This document shows positions 34,402-44,323 of a stretch of DNA of 64,000 nt, piece by piece. The translations under genes and the position numbers were made by a program. The stretch covers positions 2,046,001 to 2,110,000 of the forward strand of contig NZ_CP113519.1 in assembly GCF_026723825.1 (NCBI RefSeq). Direction: 5' to 3'. How positions within the stretch are numbered: position 1 is the first letter of the stretch; the number at the start of each line of letters is the position of its first letter. The notes under the pieces were generated by a model. The model worked only from the letters and a program-made list of their open reading frames with translations, was not told where the DNA came from and searched no databases. Source of the stretch: Pseudomonas sp. GOM7. Lineage in GTDB: Bacteria; Pseudomonadota; Gammaproteobacteria; Pseudomonadales; Pseudomonadaceae.

Positions 34402-36579
34402 ATGTCCGAGCGTTACGAAATCGTGCTTACCTGCCCCAAGGGCATCGAAGGCCTGCTACTGGAAGAGGCCGCTGGTCTCGGCCTCGAGGAGGCCCGTGAA
34501 CAGACCGCAGCCGTGCGCGGGCAGGGGGATCTGGAGGTGGCCTATCGCCTGTGCCTCTGGTCGCGCCTGGCCAACCGCGTGCTGCTGGTGCTGTCGCGCT
34601 TTTCCATGAGCAATGCCGAGCAGCTCTATGCCGGGGTACAGGCGGTGGACTGGCGCGATCATCTCGAGCCGACTGGCAGCCTGGCGGTGGAGTTCAGCGG
34701 CCAGGGGTCGGGAATCGACAATACCCACTTTGGCGCGCTGAAGGTCAAGGACGCCATCGTCGATCGCCTGCGCACCCGCACTGGCGAGCGCCCGAGCATC
34801 GACAAGCTCAACCCGGATCTGCGCGTACACCTGCGCCTTGACCGCGGCGAGGCGGTGCTCTCGCTCGATCTCTCCGGGCACAGTCTGCACCAGCGTGGCT
34901 ACCGCCTGCAGCAGGGGGCGGCGCCGCTCAAGGAGAATCTGGCCGCAGCCGTGTTGATACGTGCCGGCTGGCCGCGAATCGCCGCCGCAGGCGGTGCTCT
35001 GGCCGACCCCATGTGCGGCGTTGGCACCTTCCTTATCGAGGCGGCGCTGATGGCTGCCGATATCGCGCCGAACCTCAAGCGCGAGCGCTGGGGGTTCTCC
35101 AGTTGGCTTGGGCACGTACCGGCGCTGTGGAAGAAGCTGCATGCCGAGGCCGAGCAGCGTGCGGCCGATGGGCTGGCCAGGCCACCTTTGTGGATTCGCG
35201 GTTACGAGGCCGACCCGCGGCTGATCCAGCCCGGGCGTAACAACGTCGAACGCGCGGGGCTGTCCGATTGGGTGAAGATCTACCAGGGCGAGCTGGGCAG
35301 CTTCGAGCCGCGCCCCGACCAGAACCAGAAGGGCCTGGTGATCAGCAACCCGCCTTATGGAGAGCGCCTGGGGGATGAGGCCAGCCTGCTGTATCTCTAC
35401 CAGAACCTCGGTGAGCGCCTGCGCCAGGCCTGCCTGGGCTGGGAGGCGGCGGTGTTCACCGGCACGCCGGAACTGGGCAAGCGCATGGGCCTGCGCAGCC
35501 ACAAGCAATATGCCTTCTGGAACGGTGCGTTGCCGTGCAAGTTGCTGCTGATCAAGGTGCAGGCCGATCAGTTCGTCATCGGTGACCGTCGTGGTCGCAG
35601 GGAGGAGGATGCGCCAGCCGAGCCGGCCACGCCGGCACGCCTGTCCGAGGGCGGGCAGATGTTCGCCAATCGCCTGCAGAAGAACCTCAAGCAACTGGGC
35701 AAGTGGGCGCGTCGCGAGGGTGTCGAATGCTATCGGCTGTACGATGCCGACATGCCCGAGTACGCCCTGGCCATCGATCTGTACCGCGACTGGGTGCATG
35801 TGCAGGAGTATGCCGCACCCCGTTCGATCGACCCGGACAAGGCTCAGGCGCGCCTGCTCGATGCCCTGGCTGCGGTGCCTCAGGCCCTGGGCATCGCGCA
35901 GAGCCATGTGGTGGTCAAGCGCCGCGAGCGCCAGAGTGGTACCAGCCAGTACCAGCGCCAGGCGGCCTTGAGCCAGTTCCTCGAGGTCGAGGAGGGTGGA
36001 GTCAAGCTGCTGGTCAACCTCATCGATTACCTCGATACCGGGCTGTTCCTCGACCACCGGCCATTGCGCCTGCGCATCCAGCGCGAGGCTGCCGGCAAGC
36101 GCTTTCTCAACCTGTTCTGCTACACCGCCACGGCCACCGTGCACGCGGCCAAGGGCGGTGCGCGCAGCACCATCAGCGTCGACCTGTCGAAGACCTACCT
36201 GGATTGGGCGCGGCGCAACCTGGCGCTCAATGGCTTCTCCGACAAGCATCGCCTGGAGCAGGCCAACGTCATGCAGTGGCTGGAGAATGATCGTGAGGAG
36301 TACGACCTGATCTTCATCGACCCGCCGACCTTCTCCAACTCCAAGCGCATGGAAGGGGTGTTCGACGTGCAGCGTGACCATGTCGAACTGCTCGATCAGG
36401 CCATGGCGCGCCTGGCTCGTGGCGGCGTGCTGTACTTCTCCAACAACTTCCGCAAGTTCCAGCTCGATGAAGGACTGGCGGCGCGTTATCAGGTGGAGGA
36501 GATCAGTGCCCAGACCCTCGACCCCGACTTCGCGCGCAACCCCAAGATCCATCGCGCGTGGCGTTTCACTGCGCGCTGA
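34402..36579 (+). CDS. rlmL: 23S rRNA (guanine) methyltransferase RlmKL (bifunctional)
   Basis: A fused enzyme: the N-terminal RlmL half makes m2G2445 and the C-terminal RlmK half makes m7G2069 of 23S rRNA. The 725-residue product has a THUMP domain, the first SAM site DPMCGVGTFLIEAALMA (about 205-221) with SNPPYGERLG, a linker around residue 400, and a second SAM site LNLFCYTATATVHAAKGGA with FIDPPTFSNSKRM. The start MSERYE at 34402 is the usual family start; an 18-codon extension to 34348 runs through the hairpin and is rejected. A REP-like palindrome follows. Confidence 0.95.
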   Translation: MSERYEIVLTCPKGIEGLLLEEAAGLGLEEAREQTAAVRGQGDLEVAYRLCLWSRLANRVLLVLSRFSMSNAEQLYAGVQAVDWRDHLEPTGSLAVEFSGQGSGIDNTHFGALKVKDAIVDRLRTRTGERPSIDKLNPDLRVHLRLDRGEAVLSLDLSGHSLHQRGYRLQQGAAPLKENLAAAVLIRAGWPRIAAAGGALADPMCGVGTFLIEAALMAADIAPNLKRERWGFSSWLGHVPALWKKLHAEAEQRAADGLARPPLWIRGYEADPRLIQPGRNNVERAGLSDWVKIYQGELGSFEPRPDQNQKGLVISNPPYGERLGDEASLLYLYQNLGERLRQACLGWEAAVFTGTPELGKRMGLRSHKQYAFWNGALPCKLLLIKVQADQFVIGDRRGRREEDAPAEPATPARLSEGGQMFANRLQKNLKQLGKWARREGVECYRLYDADMPEYALAIDLYRDWVHVQEYAAPRSIDPDKAQARLLDALAAVPQALGIAQSHVVVKRRERQSGTSQYQRQAALSQFLEVEEGGVKLLVNLIDYLDTGLFLDHRPLRLRIQREAAGKRFLNLFCYTATATVHAAKGGARSTISVDLSKTYLDWARRNLALNGFSDKHRLEQANVMQWLENDREEYDLIFIDPPTFSNSKRMEGVFDVQRDHVELLDQAMARLARGGVLYFSNNFRKFQLDEGLAARYQVEEISAQTLDPDFARNPKIHRAWRFTAR

Positions 36580-36583
36580 TGGC

Positions 36584-36641
36584 GTAGCCCGGATGCAATC
36601 CGGGGGCTTTTGACCCTGGCCCCGGATTGCATCCGGGCTAC
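36584..36641. repeat. REP-like palindrome, copy 2
   Basis: Same inverted repeat as at 3579-3638, with arms at 36584-36604 and 36621-36641, between convergent rlmKL and dacB. It begins 4 bp after the rlmKL stop. Confidence 0.85.
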
Positions 36642-36648
36642 TCATTCC

Positions 36649-38088
36649 TCAACGTTTCGGCTGTTTGTAGGTGTCCAGCAGTACCTGATCGAGGATGGCG
36701 CTGGCGCCCCAGGGTTTGGGGTCGTTGAGGATCGCCACCACGGCCCAGTTCTGGCCGTTGCTGTCGCGGCTGTAGCCGGCGATGGCACGCACGTTGTTCA
36801 GCGTTCCGGTCTTGATGTGTGCCTCGCCCACCAGTGGAGTACGGCGCAGGCGTTTGCGCATGGTGCCATCCATCGCCACCAGCGGCAGCGAGCTGCGGAA
36901 TTCGGCGGAGTAGGGGCTGCGCCAGGCGGCCTGGAGAATCGCCGCCATTTCCCGGGCGCTGACGCGTTCGGCACGGGACAATCCCGAGCCATTCTCCATG
37001 ACCAGGTGCGAGGCGGTGATGCCCTTGCGTGCCAGCCAACTGCGGATCGCCCGCTGCGCGGCCATGCCGTCGTCCTTGTCAGCGGCATTGCGGAAATGCT
37101 CACCAATGCTGAGGAACAACTGCTTGGCCATGGTGTTGTTGCTGTACTTGTTGATGTCGCGGATGACCTCCACCACGTCCGGTGACTGGGCGCGCACCAG
37201 CAGGCGGGCCTTCTCCGGCACCTGGCCCTGGCGATCCTTGCCGAGAATCTGGCCGCCCAGTTCCTGCCAGATGCCGCGTACGGCGCCGGCCGCGTAAGCC
37301 GGGTGGTCGAGCAGCGACAGGTAGGTCTGTGCGCTGCAGCCTTCGGGCAACTGGCCGCTGACGATCAGGGTCAGGCCGTCGTACTGCCGCACCGGGTTGT
37401 AGCGCACGTCCGGCCAGGACGGGCAGGTTCCCGGCTTGAGCAACTTGACCTGGTTGTCGATACGGATGGCGGCGATGGGCGGATCCATGGCGATCTGCAC
37501 CTTGCCTTCGCTGGCGCGGGCGACGAAGCGTTGCGCCTTGAGGTTGACCAGCAGCGAGTCGGGCTTGACCAGGAACGGCTTGTTGTCATCCCCGCCATCG
37601 TCGTTGAAGGCCGGCAACTGCGGCGTGACGAAGAAGCTGCGGTCGAGCACCAGGTCACCCTGCACCTGCTTCACGCCGTTGATGCGCAGATCGCGTAGCA
37701 GCAGCCAGAGCTTCTCCATGTTCAGCTTGGGATCACCGCCACCCTTGAGGTAGAGATTGCCCTTCAACACGCCATTTTCCAGGGGGCCATCGGTATAGAA
37801 CTCGGTCTGCCACTGGTGCGTCGGCCCGAGCAGTTCGAGCGCGGCGAAGGTGGTCACCAGCTTCATGGTGGAGGCCGGGTTCACCGAGATGTCGGCGTTG
37901 AACTGCAGACCACCGGGCTGGCCGTCCAGCGGCAGGGTGACCACGGACAGCGAATGGCTGGGTATCTTGTTGGCGCGCAACGCCTTCTCGACATTGGCCG
38001 GCAGGTTGATGGAGGAGGCTGCGTGGGTGGTCAGAACGAGGGGCAGAAGCAGGGCGCCGAGCGCCAGTTGGCGAAACCGTTGAATCAT
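36649..38088 (-). CDS. dacB: D-alanyl-D-alanine carboxypeptidase/endopeptidase (PBP4)
   Basis: Periplasmic penicillin-binding protein that trims and cleaves peptidoglycan cross-links. The 479-residue product has a signal peptide (MIQRFRQLALGALLLPLVLTTHA, cut near residue 23), the active-site PASTMK (nucleophile Ser73, Lys76), YSNNTMAK (SxN motif) and HIKTGTLNNV (KTG motif), with the usual large insertion between the first two motifs. The start at 38088 is chosen because the signal peptide begins there. In Pseudomonas loss of PBP4 is known to trigger AmpC induction. Confidence 0.95.
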   Translation of the reverse strand: MIQRFRQLALGALLLPLVLTTHAASSINLPANVEKALRANKIPSHSLSVVTLPLDGQPGGLQFNADISVNPASTMKLVTTFAALELLGPTHQWQTEFYTDGPLENGVLKGNLYLKGGGDPKLNMEKLWLLLRDLRINGVKQVQGDLVLDRSFFVTPQLPAFNDDGGDDNKPFLVKPDSLLVNLKAQRFVARASEGKVQIAMDPPIAAIRIDNQVKLLKPGTCPSWPDVRYNPVRQYDGLTLIVSGQLPEGCSAQTYLSLLDHPAYAAGAVRGIWQELGGQILGKDRQGQVPEKARLLVRAQSPDVVEVIRDINKYSNNTMAKQLFLSIGEHFRNAADKDDGMAAQRAIRSWLARKGITASHLVMENGSGLSRAERVSAREMAAILQAAWRSPYSAEFRSSLPLVAMDGTMRKRLRRTPLVGEAHIKTGTLNNVRAIAGYSRDSNGQNWAVVAILNDPKPWGASAILDQVLLDTYKQPKR

Positions 38089-38245
38089 CGAGAAAACCTT
38101 CCGCAAGCAGCGGAGCAACGATAGATGGGTGGAGCGAATGGCGCCCATTATGCCGCACTGCTGGGGTTTTGCACGCGATCAAGACGGGCTATCCGGCGAG
38201 GAAACTGCTAGAGTGCCGCGGATTATCATCTGTGAGGAAAGCTAC

Positions 38246-38587
38246 ATGGCCACCAACCGTTCCCGCCGTCTGCGCAAGAAGCTCTGTGTCGATGAATTTC
38301 AGGAGCTGGGCTTCGAGCTGACCCTGAACTTCAAGGCCGACCTGAGCGATCAAGTGATCGACGGCTTCATCGACCAGTTCCTCGACGATGCCATCGCCGG
38401 CAATGGCCTGGACTATGTCGGTGGCGAGGATTACGGCCTGGTCTGCCTGGCCAAGCGTGGCTCGGTGAGCGAAGAACAGCGCGCGGCCGTCGAGGCCTGG
38501 CTCAAGGGCCGTGAGGAGCTGCAAGGTTTCGAGATCAGCCCGCTGCTGGACGTCTGGTACCCGGGTACGCCGATCAACCAGGCTTGA
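38246..38587 (+). CDS. yggL: YggL family 50S ribosome-binding protein
   Basis: A 113-residue protein of the YggL (old DUF469) family, reported to bind the 50S subunit. Conserved blocks are NRSRRLRKKLCVDEFQELGF at the N terminus and GFEISPLLDVWYP at the C terminus, with an acidic centre. A gagg element precedes the ATG at 38246. It is divergent from dacB. Confidence 0.92.
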   Translation: MATNRSRRLRKKLCVDEFQELGFELTLNFKADLSDQVIDGFIDQFLDDAIAGNGLDYVGGEDYGLVCLAKRGSVSEEQRAAVEAWLKGREELQGFEISPLLDVWYPGTPINQA

Positions 38588-38623
38588 TCGTCACCCTGGC
38601 GCCGGTGTTTCCGGCGCCTTCTC

Positions 38624-41569
38624 TCAGGCCAACCCGGCCTGCTGCAGAATACTCCGCTCATCCACCTCATCGATCTGCCCGGCCTGCATGAAGCGCCTGG
38701 CGTAGCGCTGTGGGATACCACTATGCACGAACAGGGCGAAGAGCTGCGGATCGATATGCGCATTGCGGCACATGCCGGCCATGATGCCGAGTGCCTGTGA
38801 CAGGGTCTTGCCCTTCTTGTAAGGACGATCGGCGGCGGTGAGCGCCTCGAAGATATCGGCAATGGCCATCATTCGTGCTGGCAGGCTCATCTGCTCGCGC
38901 GTCAGGCCTTTGGGATAGCCGCTGCCATCCATCTTTTCATGATGCCCACCGGCAATCTCGCTGACGCTCTGCAAATGTCGCGGGAATGGCAGGCGGTCGA
39001 GCATGAGGATGGTCTGCACGATGTGATGGTTGATGATGTAGCGCTCTTCGGCAGTCAGGGTGCCGCGCTCGATGCCGAGGTTGTGCAGCTCGCCGCGGTT
39101 GAACTTGTACGGCGGCACCTGCAGTTTGAAGCCCCAGGGGTTGTCGGCGGCGAACAGCTCCTGCGGCGGGCGTTCGAGCAGATGTTCGGGGCGGTCGGCC
39201 AGCAGTGGTTCGAGTACCGGCAGCGGTTCGGCTGGCGTGCGTTCCAGGCGCTGCGCCTCTTCCCAGGACACCCCCAGGCGCTTGTCCAGGGTACGCAGCC
39301 AGCGGCGTTCGGCGATCTGCGTCAGGCGTGCCTGATCGGCTTCGGCCATCTGCTCGCTGCCCAGGTTGCAACTGGCGACGAAGGCGAATTCCTCGTCCAG
39401 GGTGGCGAGCTGGGCGTCGCGCTGTTCGGCCAGTGTCTGCGCGTCGCCCCCCTCGGCGACGCCTTGCCAGTAGGCGATCCAGGCGTCGCGCTTGAGCACC
39501 TCGAAGCGCATGCGCACTTCATGGATGCGGTCATACAGGGTCTCCAGCTTGGTGGCTTTGTCCACCACGTACTCGGGGGTGGTGACCTTGCCGCAATCGT
39601 GCAGCCAGGCAGCAATATGCAGTGCCTCCCACTCCTCATCGGTGGGGTTGTACTGGTGAAATTCGGGCGCCTCGCTCGCGGCGGCGGCGCGGGCCAGCAT
39701 CAGGGTGATTTCCGGCACGCGCTGGCAGTGGCCGCCGGTATAGGGACTCTTGGCATCGATGGCACCGGCGATGAGCTGGATGAACGCATCCAGCAGTTGC
39801 TTCTGCCGAGCCAGCAGGCGCTGGCTTTCGATGCAAAGGGCGGCGCTGCCGGATACCGCGTCGACGAAGGCGACCCGCTCCGGGCTGAGCATGTCTTCGC
39901 CGTTCTCGCCGGTATCGCGTTGCAACAGCACCAGTACACCGATGGTATCGCCCTGACGGTTGTGCAGGCCGGCGGCGATCAGGTGCAGGCGCGGGCTGTC
40001 CATCGCCAGCAACAGTTTCTGCAGGTGCCCGGCCTGGTCGAAGCCGATGGACTGGGCAATGCTCTTGCCACCCTGGACAGGGCCGCTCAGCCAGGCGGGC
40101 AGATCCGGGGCGTCATGGGGCAGGGCCTGGATGTACAGCTCATCCAGGGAGCGTTGTTGGCCATCGATGACCAGGCCCTGTGGCTCCAGGCGCCCGCTGT
40201 CGTCGTCGAGCAGATAGAGCAGGCCGCCCTGGGCCTCGCTGATGGCCACGGTAGAGTCCATCACCTGCTTGAGCAGGGTGTCGTAATGGGTTTGCGCCGA
40301 GAGGCTGGCGGCGATATCGAGAAAGCGTGCGAGGGTATCGCGCATATGGGTCATCGATACGGCCAGTCGATCGACTTCGAGTATCGGCGAGCGAGTGCAT
40401 GGCGGCGTATTGAAGTCGAAGCGACGAATGGCCTCGGCCTCTTCCACCAGTGAGCGCAGGGGCTTGATCAGCAACCGTGCGGTCATCCAGCCCACGGGCA
40501 GGCACAGCAGCAGGGTGGCGAGGGTGATCAGCGCGCCTTGCCAGCGAATGCGGTAAGCGTCGGCCAGCAGCTCGTGCTCGGGCACCAGCAGGGCCAGTTG
40601 CAGGCCCTGCGGGCCGCCGTCCTGAATATGCCAGTGGGCCGTGGCCCAGCGCTTGTGAGCCAGTTCAATGATGCCCTGAGGCGCCTGGTCGCTGGCGAGC
40701 AGTTCGCCCAGCGCAGGGCTGAGTTCTTCTACCTTGACCCGCACGGGCTTGCCGTTGTGCTGGCGGATCAAACGGCTGCTGTCCGGGTAGGCCACCACGT
40801 TACCTTCGCTGTCGGCCAGTACCACCTCGCTGCTGGGGGTGACGCGGTGCTTGGCCAGGGTTGCCGAGAGGTCGTCGAGGGTCAGGTCGGCGCCCAGCAC
40901 CGTGGTCAGGCCCGCACGGCGCGCCAGGGTGGTGCCGATTTCCTGGCTGGAAAAGAACAGATAGGGTGCTGTGGTGATCTGCCCGCCATCGCCCCGGGCG
41001 CGCTGAAACCACTCGCGCTGGCGTGGATCGTAGCGTTCGTTGAGGTTCTGGCGGCGGCTCACGGGCCTCAGCGAGCCATCGTAGAACAGGTAATCGCTGG
41101 CGATGCCGCTGCTGCTGCGGTCGATCGACCAGACCTGGTAGACGGCATTCTCTGGGGCATCGAAGAGCTGCTTGAGGTGCTCGCTGCGCAAGGGGCGCAC
41201 CATGAAGAAGTCGCCATCCTCGTAACCCAGGTACAGCGAGGCCAGCTTGGGGTTGTCGCGTAGGGCCTGGGCGAAGATCGGCAGAAGCTCCAGGCGAGTC
41301 TGCAGGTCATCCGCCTGGGCTGCGGGGTTGAGCGCCAGCAGGCTGAGCAGATGACGGATGGGGCGGTAGGTGGCATCCAGATCCTTCTGCACCTCGCTCT
41401 GGATGCGCTCGAACAGGGTGGCGCTGCTGGAGAAGATCAGGCGGCTGGTCTGCTGGTAGTTGAACAGGCCCAGCAGCACGCCGGTGAGCAGCAGCAGAAA
41501 GGTGAACAGCAGGCTGATATGGACGTGCAGAGGAAAGCGGCGTTCGCGCGGCACGGCGTTGCTGAGCAT
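38624..41569 (-). CDS. Membrane-bound sensor with GAF and HD-GYP domain
   Basis: A 981-residue predicted c-di-GMP phosphodiesterase. It has a transmembrane helix (about 18-38), a periplasmic dCache-type sensor of about 300 residues, a second transmembrane helix (about 350-372), a HAMP-like linker, a GAF-like domain (about 430-600), and an HD-GYP domain: YTGGHCQRVPEIT, HIAAWLHDCGK, later INHHIVQT, GGHHEKMDGSGYPKGL and ADIFEALTAADRPYKKG. The HDCGK and GYP motifs are separated by about 200 residues rather than the usual 50-60, so the domain carries a large helical insertion. It overlaps no neighbour and lies between yggL and a FUSC-like gene. Confidence 0.88.
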   Translation of the reverse strand: MLSNAVPRERRFPLHVHISLLFTFLLLLTGVLLGLFNYQQTSRLIFSSSATLFERIQSEVQKDLDATYRPIRHLLSLLALNPAAQADDLQTRLELLPIFAQALRDNPKLASLYLGYEDGDFFMVRPLRSEHLKQLFDAPENAVYQVWSIDRSSSGIASDYLFYDGSLRPVSRRQNLNERYDPRQREWFQRARGDGGQITTAPYLFFSSQEIGTTLARRAGLTTVLGADLTLDDLSATLAKHRVTPSSEVVLADSEGNVVAYPDSSRLIRQHNGKPVRVKVEELSPALGELLASDQAPQGIIELAHKRWATAHWHIQDGGPQGLQLALLVPEHELLADAYRIRWQGALITLATLLLCLPVGWMTARLLIKPLRSLVEEAEAIRRFDFNTPPCTRSPILEVDRLAVSMTHMRDTLARFLDIAASLSAQTHYDTLLKQVMDSTVAISEAQGGLLYLLDDDSGRLEPQGLVIDGQQRSLDELYIQALPHDAPDLPAWLSGPVQGGKSIAQSIGFDQAGHLQKLLLAMDSPRLHLIAAGLHNRQGDTIGVLVLLQRDTGENGEDMLSPERVAFVDAVSGSAALCIESQRLLARQKQLLDAFIQLIAGAIDAKSPYTGGHCQRVPEITLMLARAAAASEAPEFHQYNPTDEEWEALHIAAWLHDCGKVTTPEYVVDKATKLETLYDRIHEVRMRFEVLKRDAWIAYWQGVAEGGDAQTLAEQRDAQLATLDEEFAFVASCNLGSEQMAEADQARLTQIAERRWLRTLDKRLGVSWEEAQRLERTPAEPLPVLEPLLADRPEHLLERPPQELFAADNPWGFKLQVPPYKFNRGELHNLGIERGTLTAEERYIINHHIVQTILMLDRLPFPRHLQSVSEIAGGHHEKMDGSGYPKGLTREQMSLPARMMAIADIFEALTAADRPYKKGKTLSQALGIMAGMCRNAHIDPQLFALFVHSGIPQRYARRFMQAGQIDEVDERSILQQAGLA

Positions 41570-41652
41570 GGCTCTTCACTCCTGGGTCGAGGCGAGGGGC
41601 GGGCGCTGAACCTGTCTGGCAAGCGTAGTGAAGAGTGGCCGGGTCTGCCTGG

Positions 41653-42714
41653 TTAGGTGGGCGGTTGTGCCTGTGCGTTGCGTTTGCCCTTGGCGAATCG
41701 TCGCTGCAGGGCATGGATCAGCAGGGCCACGGCCAGCGCCAGGGCGCTGCCGATCAAGGCATTGAGCAAACGTACCTCGGGCAGGTGCCAGTCGCGTGAC
41801 AGGCTCTCGGTGAGCAACACGAAGCACAGGCTGGTCTGCAGCACGAACAGGCCATAGTGATTGGCCTGCAGAGCACGGTTGAGCAGGATCAACGGCAGTA
41901 ACACCATGACCATCAGTGGTGGGTTCTGCAGGCTGTGGCCAACGAGGATCAAGAGAGCAGCGGCGGCCAGGCTGGCGAGGCTGGCCTGCAAGGCGCGCAG
42001 CAGGCTGTCGTGAAGCTCCAGTTGCAAGGTGGTGATCACTGCCAGGGTCAGCCAGTAACCATGTGATAGCCCTGCCAGGTTGACCACCAGCCCGGAGGCG
42101 GCGAAGGCCAGCATGCAGCCCAACGCGTGCAGGCGCCATTGTCGCTTGGGCAGGCGCCTGGCATGGCGTCGCAAGACCTTGAGCAGGCGAAGCAGTCGAG
42201 GCATGTAAGGCCATGTGCGCAGCCCATGCATACCGCGCATGCCGAATGCCAGGAGCATCACCCACAGGCCGCCGAGGCTGAACAGCATGGCCACGGCGTA
42301 GGGGTTGTGCAGGTTGCCCAGGCCATATTGGCTCTGCCCCAGGCACAGGCAGATGCACAGACCAAAACCCAGCTTGCCGGCTTCGCTGCCATAGCGCTGC
42401 AACCAGGCCAGCAGCAGGCCGAAGCCGGCGAACAGGCCCAGACTGAGCAGTGCATCGCTACCGGCCCAGAAGCCCAGGCCGGCGCTGCAGGCGCCGAAAC
42501 CGGTAAGCATGAGCATGCGCAGCATGCCGAAGCGGTGCAGCGGATTGGCCTGGGCGGCCTGGAAGGCGCCCAGCGAGGCCCAGAGAAAGCCCGTATGCAG
42601 GGTGATCAGCCCCAGCAGCAGCGGCAAGGCACAGCCGAAACCAGCGACCAGCGCCGCGCCCCAGGCCGGTGGCCCGGCATGCCAGGACAGGCCGTTGCGG
42701 ATCAGGCTTTTCAT
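41653..42714 (-). CDS. FUSC-like integral membrane protein
   Basis: A 353-residue protein with two blocks of about four to five transmembrane helices separated by a basic cytoplasmic stretch (LLKVLRRHARRLPKRQWRLH, about 178-197), the architecture of FUSC/aromatic-acid exporter half proteins. The opening (WGAALVAGFGCALPLLLGL then TGFLWASLGAFQAAQ) and the second block's SHGYWLTLAVITTLQ resemble the FUSC repeats, where the substrate is often an aromatic or phosphorylated compound. The substrate is unknown. It ends 8 bp before... the dGTPase gene upstream on the same strand, so the two may be co-transcribed. Confidence 0.72.
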   Translation of the reverse strand: MKSLIRNGLSWHAGPPAWGAALVAGFGCALPLLLGLITLHTGFLWASLGAFQAAQANPLHRFGMLRMLMLTGFGACSAGLGFWAGSDALLSLGLFAGFGLLLAWLQRYGSEAGKLGFGLCICLCLGQSQYGLGNLHNPYAVAMLFSLGGLWVMLLAFGMRGMHGLRTWPYMPRLLRLLKVLRRHARRLPKRQWRLHALGCMLAFAASGLVVNLAGLSHGYWLTLAVITTLQLELHDSLLRALQASLASLAAAALLILVGHSLQNPPLMVMVLLPLILLNRALQANHYGLFVLQTSLCFVLLTESLSRDWHLPEVRLLNALIGSALALAVALLIHALQRRFAKGKRNAQAQPPT

Positions 42715-42721
42715 CTGCCAC

Positions 42722-44053
42722 CTATACCGGGCTGGAGCGGCCGGTCATTTCCCGGGCCATTTCCGTGGCGTAGCTGTCGGTCATGCCGGCGATGAAGTCG
42801 ATCACCCGCATGAACGAGCGGTACAGCGGCCAGCCCGGCTCCGGGGCGTAGTAGCTGAGCAGGTCGAGGATGCGCTGATGCTTGAACGACAGCGGGCGCC
42901 CGCTGTGCTGCTCCAGCGCGGCGCCGCAGAAGGCGTTGAGCAGGATCTCCAGGGTGGTGTAAGCGCCGATCTCGTGCAGGGTCTTGCGCTTGTCGTGGAA
43001 GATCTTCTCCCGCGCCAGCGCCTTGGCCTGCTGCACGCAGCGCTTGGCCGCGCCGTGCATGTGTTCGACCAGATCCCCCTGCAGCTCGCCGCGCAGCAGG
43101 TCGTGCTGCTGTTCGACGAAGGCGCCGGCGGCGGCATTGGTCAGGTGCTCGATGGCCTTGCCGCGCAGGATTGCCAGCTTGCGCCGGCGCGAGTCGCGCG
43201 GGCCGAGCTGGCGGTAGGTTTCCGGCAGATCGTCGCCGACCAGATCGAGCAGCAGGGCTTCCACCTCACTGTAGTCGAGCAGCTCCATCTCCACGCCATC
43301 TTCCAGATCGATCAGGCCGTAACAGATGTCGTCGGCCGCCTCCATCAGATACACCAGCGGGTGACGGGCCCAGCGCTGCGCTTGCACTTGTGGCAGCTCC
43401 AGCTTGGCGGCGATCTGCTCGAGCAGCGGCAGTTCGCTCTGGTAGCAGCCGAACTTGTGCTTCTTGTAGCCCAGGGCTTCGGCGTGGCGGGCCGTCCAGG
43501 GGTACTTGAGGTAGGTGCCGAGGGTGGCGTAGGTCAGTCGCGTGCCGCCGTCGAACTGGTGGTATTCCAGTTGCGTGAGCACTCGAAAGCCCTGGGCGTT
43601 GCCCTCGAAGTTGAGAAAGTCGCCGCGCTCGGCATCGCTCATCGCGTCCAGCCAGCCGCGTCCGGCAGCCTGCTGGAACCAGTGGCGGATGGCATCCTCG
43701 CCGGAATGACCGAAGGGCGGATTGCCGATGTCATGGGCCAGGCAGGCCGATTGCACGACCATGCCCAGGTCGCTCGGCTCGCACCAGTCGGGCAGTTCGT
43801 CACGCAGCATCTCGCCGACGCGCATGGCCAGCGAGCGGCCCACGCAGCTCACTTCCAGCGAGTGGGTCAGGCGCGTGTGGATATGGTCGTTGCTCGAGAC
43901 CGGATGCACCTGGGTCTTGCGTCCGAGGCGGCGAAAGGCGCCGGAGAAGATGATGCGGTCATGATCCTTGTGGAACGGGCTGCGGCCCAGTTCGGCCGAA
44001 CTGGGGGCAGGTTTGCCGAGACGTTCGCGGGTAAGCAGGGTGTGCCAATCCAA
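42722..44053 (-). CDS. dgt: Deoxyguanosinetriphosphate triphosphohydrolase-like protein
   Basis: An HD-superfamily enzyme that hydrolyses dGTP (or other dNTPs) to nucleoside and triphosphate. The 443-residue product has [18 protein letters not shown] (His64), the HD pair in [19 protein letters not shown] (His107, Asp108), and [15 protein letters not shown] as the downstream metal ligand. It corresponds to the shorter, non-Enterobacterial dGTPase class. It is read toward the FUSC-like gene with 7 bp between them. The palindromic element copy B starts about 110 bp upstream of its start codon. Confidence 0.9.
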   Translation of the reverse strand: MDWHTLLTRERLGKPAPSSAELGRSPFHKDHDRIIFSGAFRRLGRKTQVHPVSSNDHIHTRLTHSLEVSCVGRSLAMRVGEMLRDELPDWCEPSDLGMVVQSACLAHDIGNPPFGHSGEDAIRHWFQQAAGRGWLDAMSDAERGDFLNFEGNAQGFRVLTQLEYHQFDGGTRLTYATLGTYLKYPWTARHAEALGYKKHKFGCYQSELPLLEQIAAKLELPQVQAQRWARHPLVYLMEAADDICYGLIDLEDGVEMELLDYSEVEALLLDLVGDDLPETYRQLGPRDSRRRKLAILRGKAIEHLTNAAAGAFVEQQHDLLRGELQGDLVEHMHGAAKRCVQQAKALAREKIFHDKRKTLHEIGAYTTLEILLNAFCGAALEQHSGRPLSFKHQRILDLLSYYAPEPGWPLYRSFMRVIDFIAGMTDSYATEMAREMTGRSSPV

Positions 44054-44323
44054 GGCCGATCCTCATCGGGTTGATCCAGAGTCCTTAGCTTGGGTGTTCG
44101 GGCGGCTGGCTGCAAGCCCGGGGGGATGGTGTAATTGATCATTTGAGGTTCGGGCTGCTGGTTGATACCGGACTGGCAAGTTTGTGTGATCTTGTTGACT
44201 TGAGTTGGTGTTCTGGACGCCGCGGCGATGTATTCAGAAACTCCTTGTTTCGCCCCCTCGGGCGCCTCACTTTTCTTTGAAATGCGCAAAGAAAAGTAAG
44301 CAAAAGAATCTATGGTCACCCCC

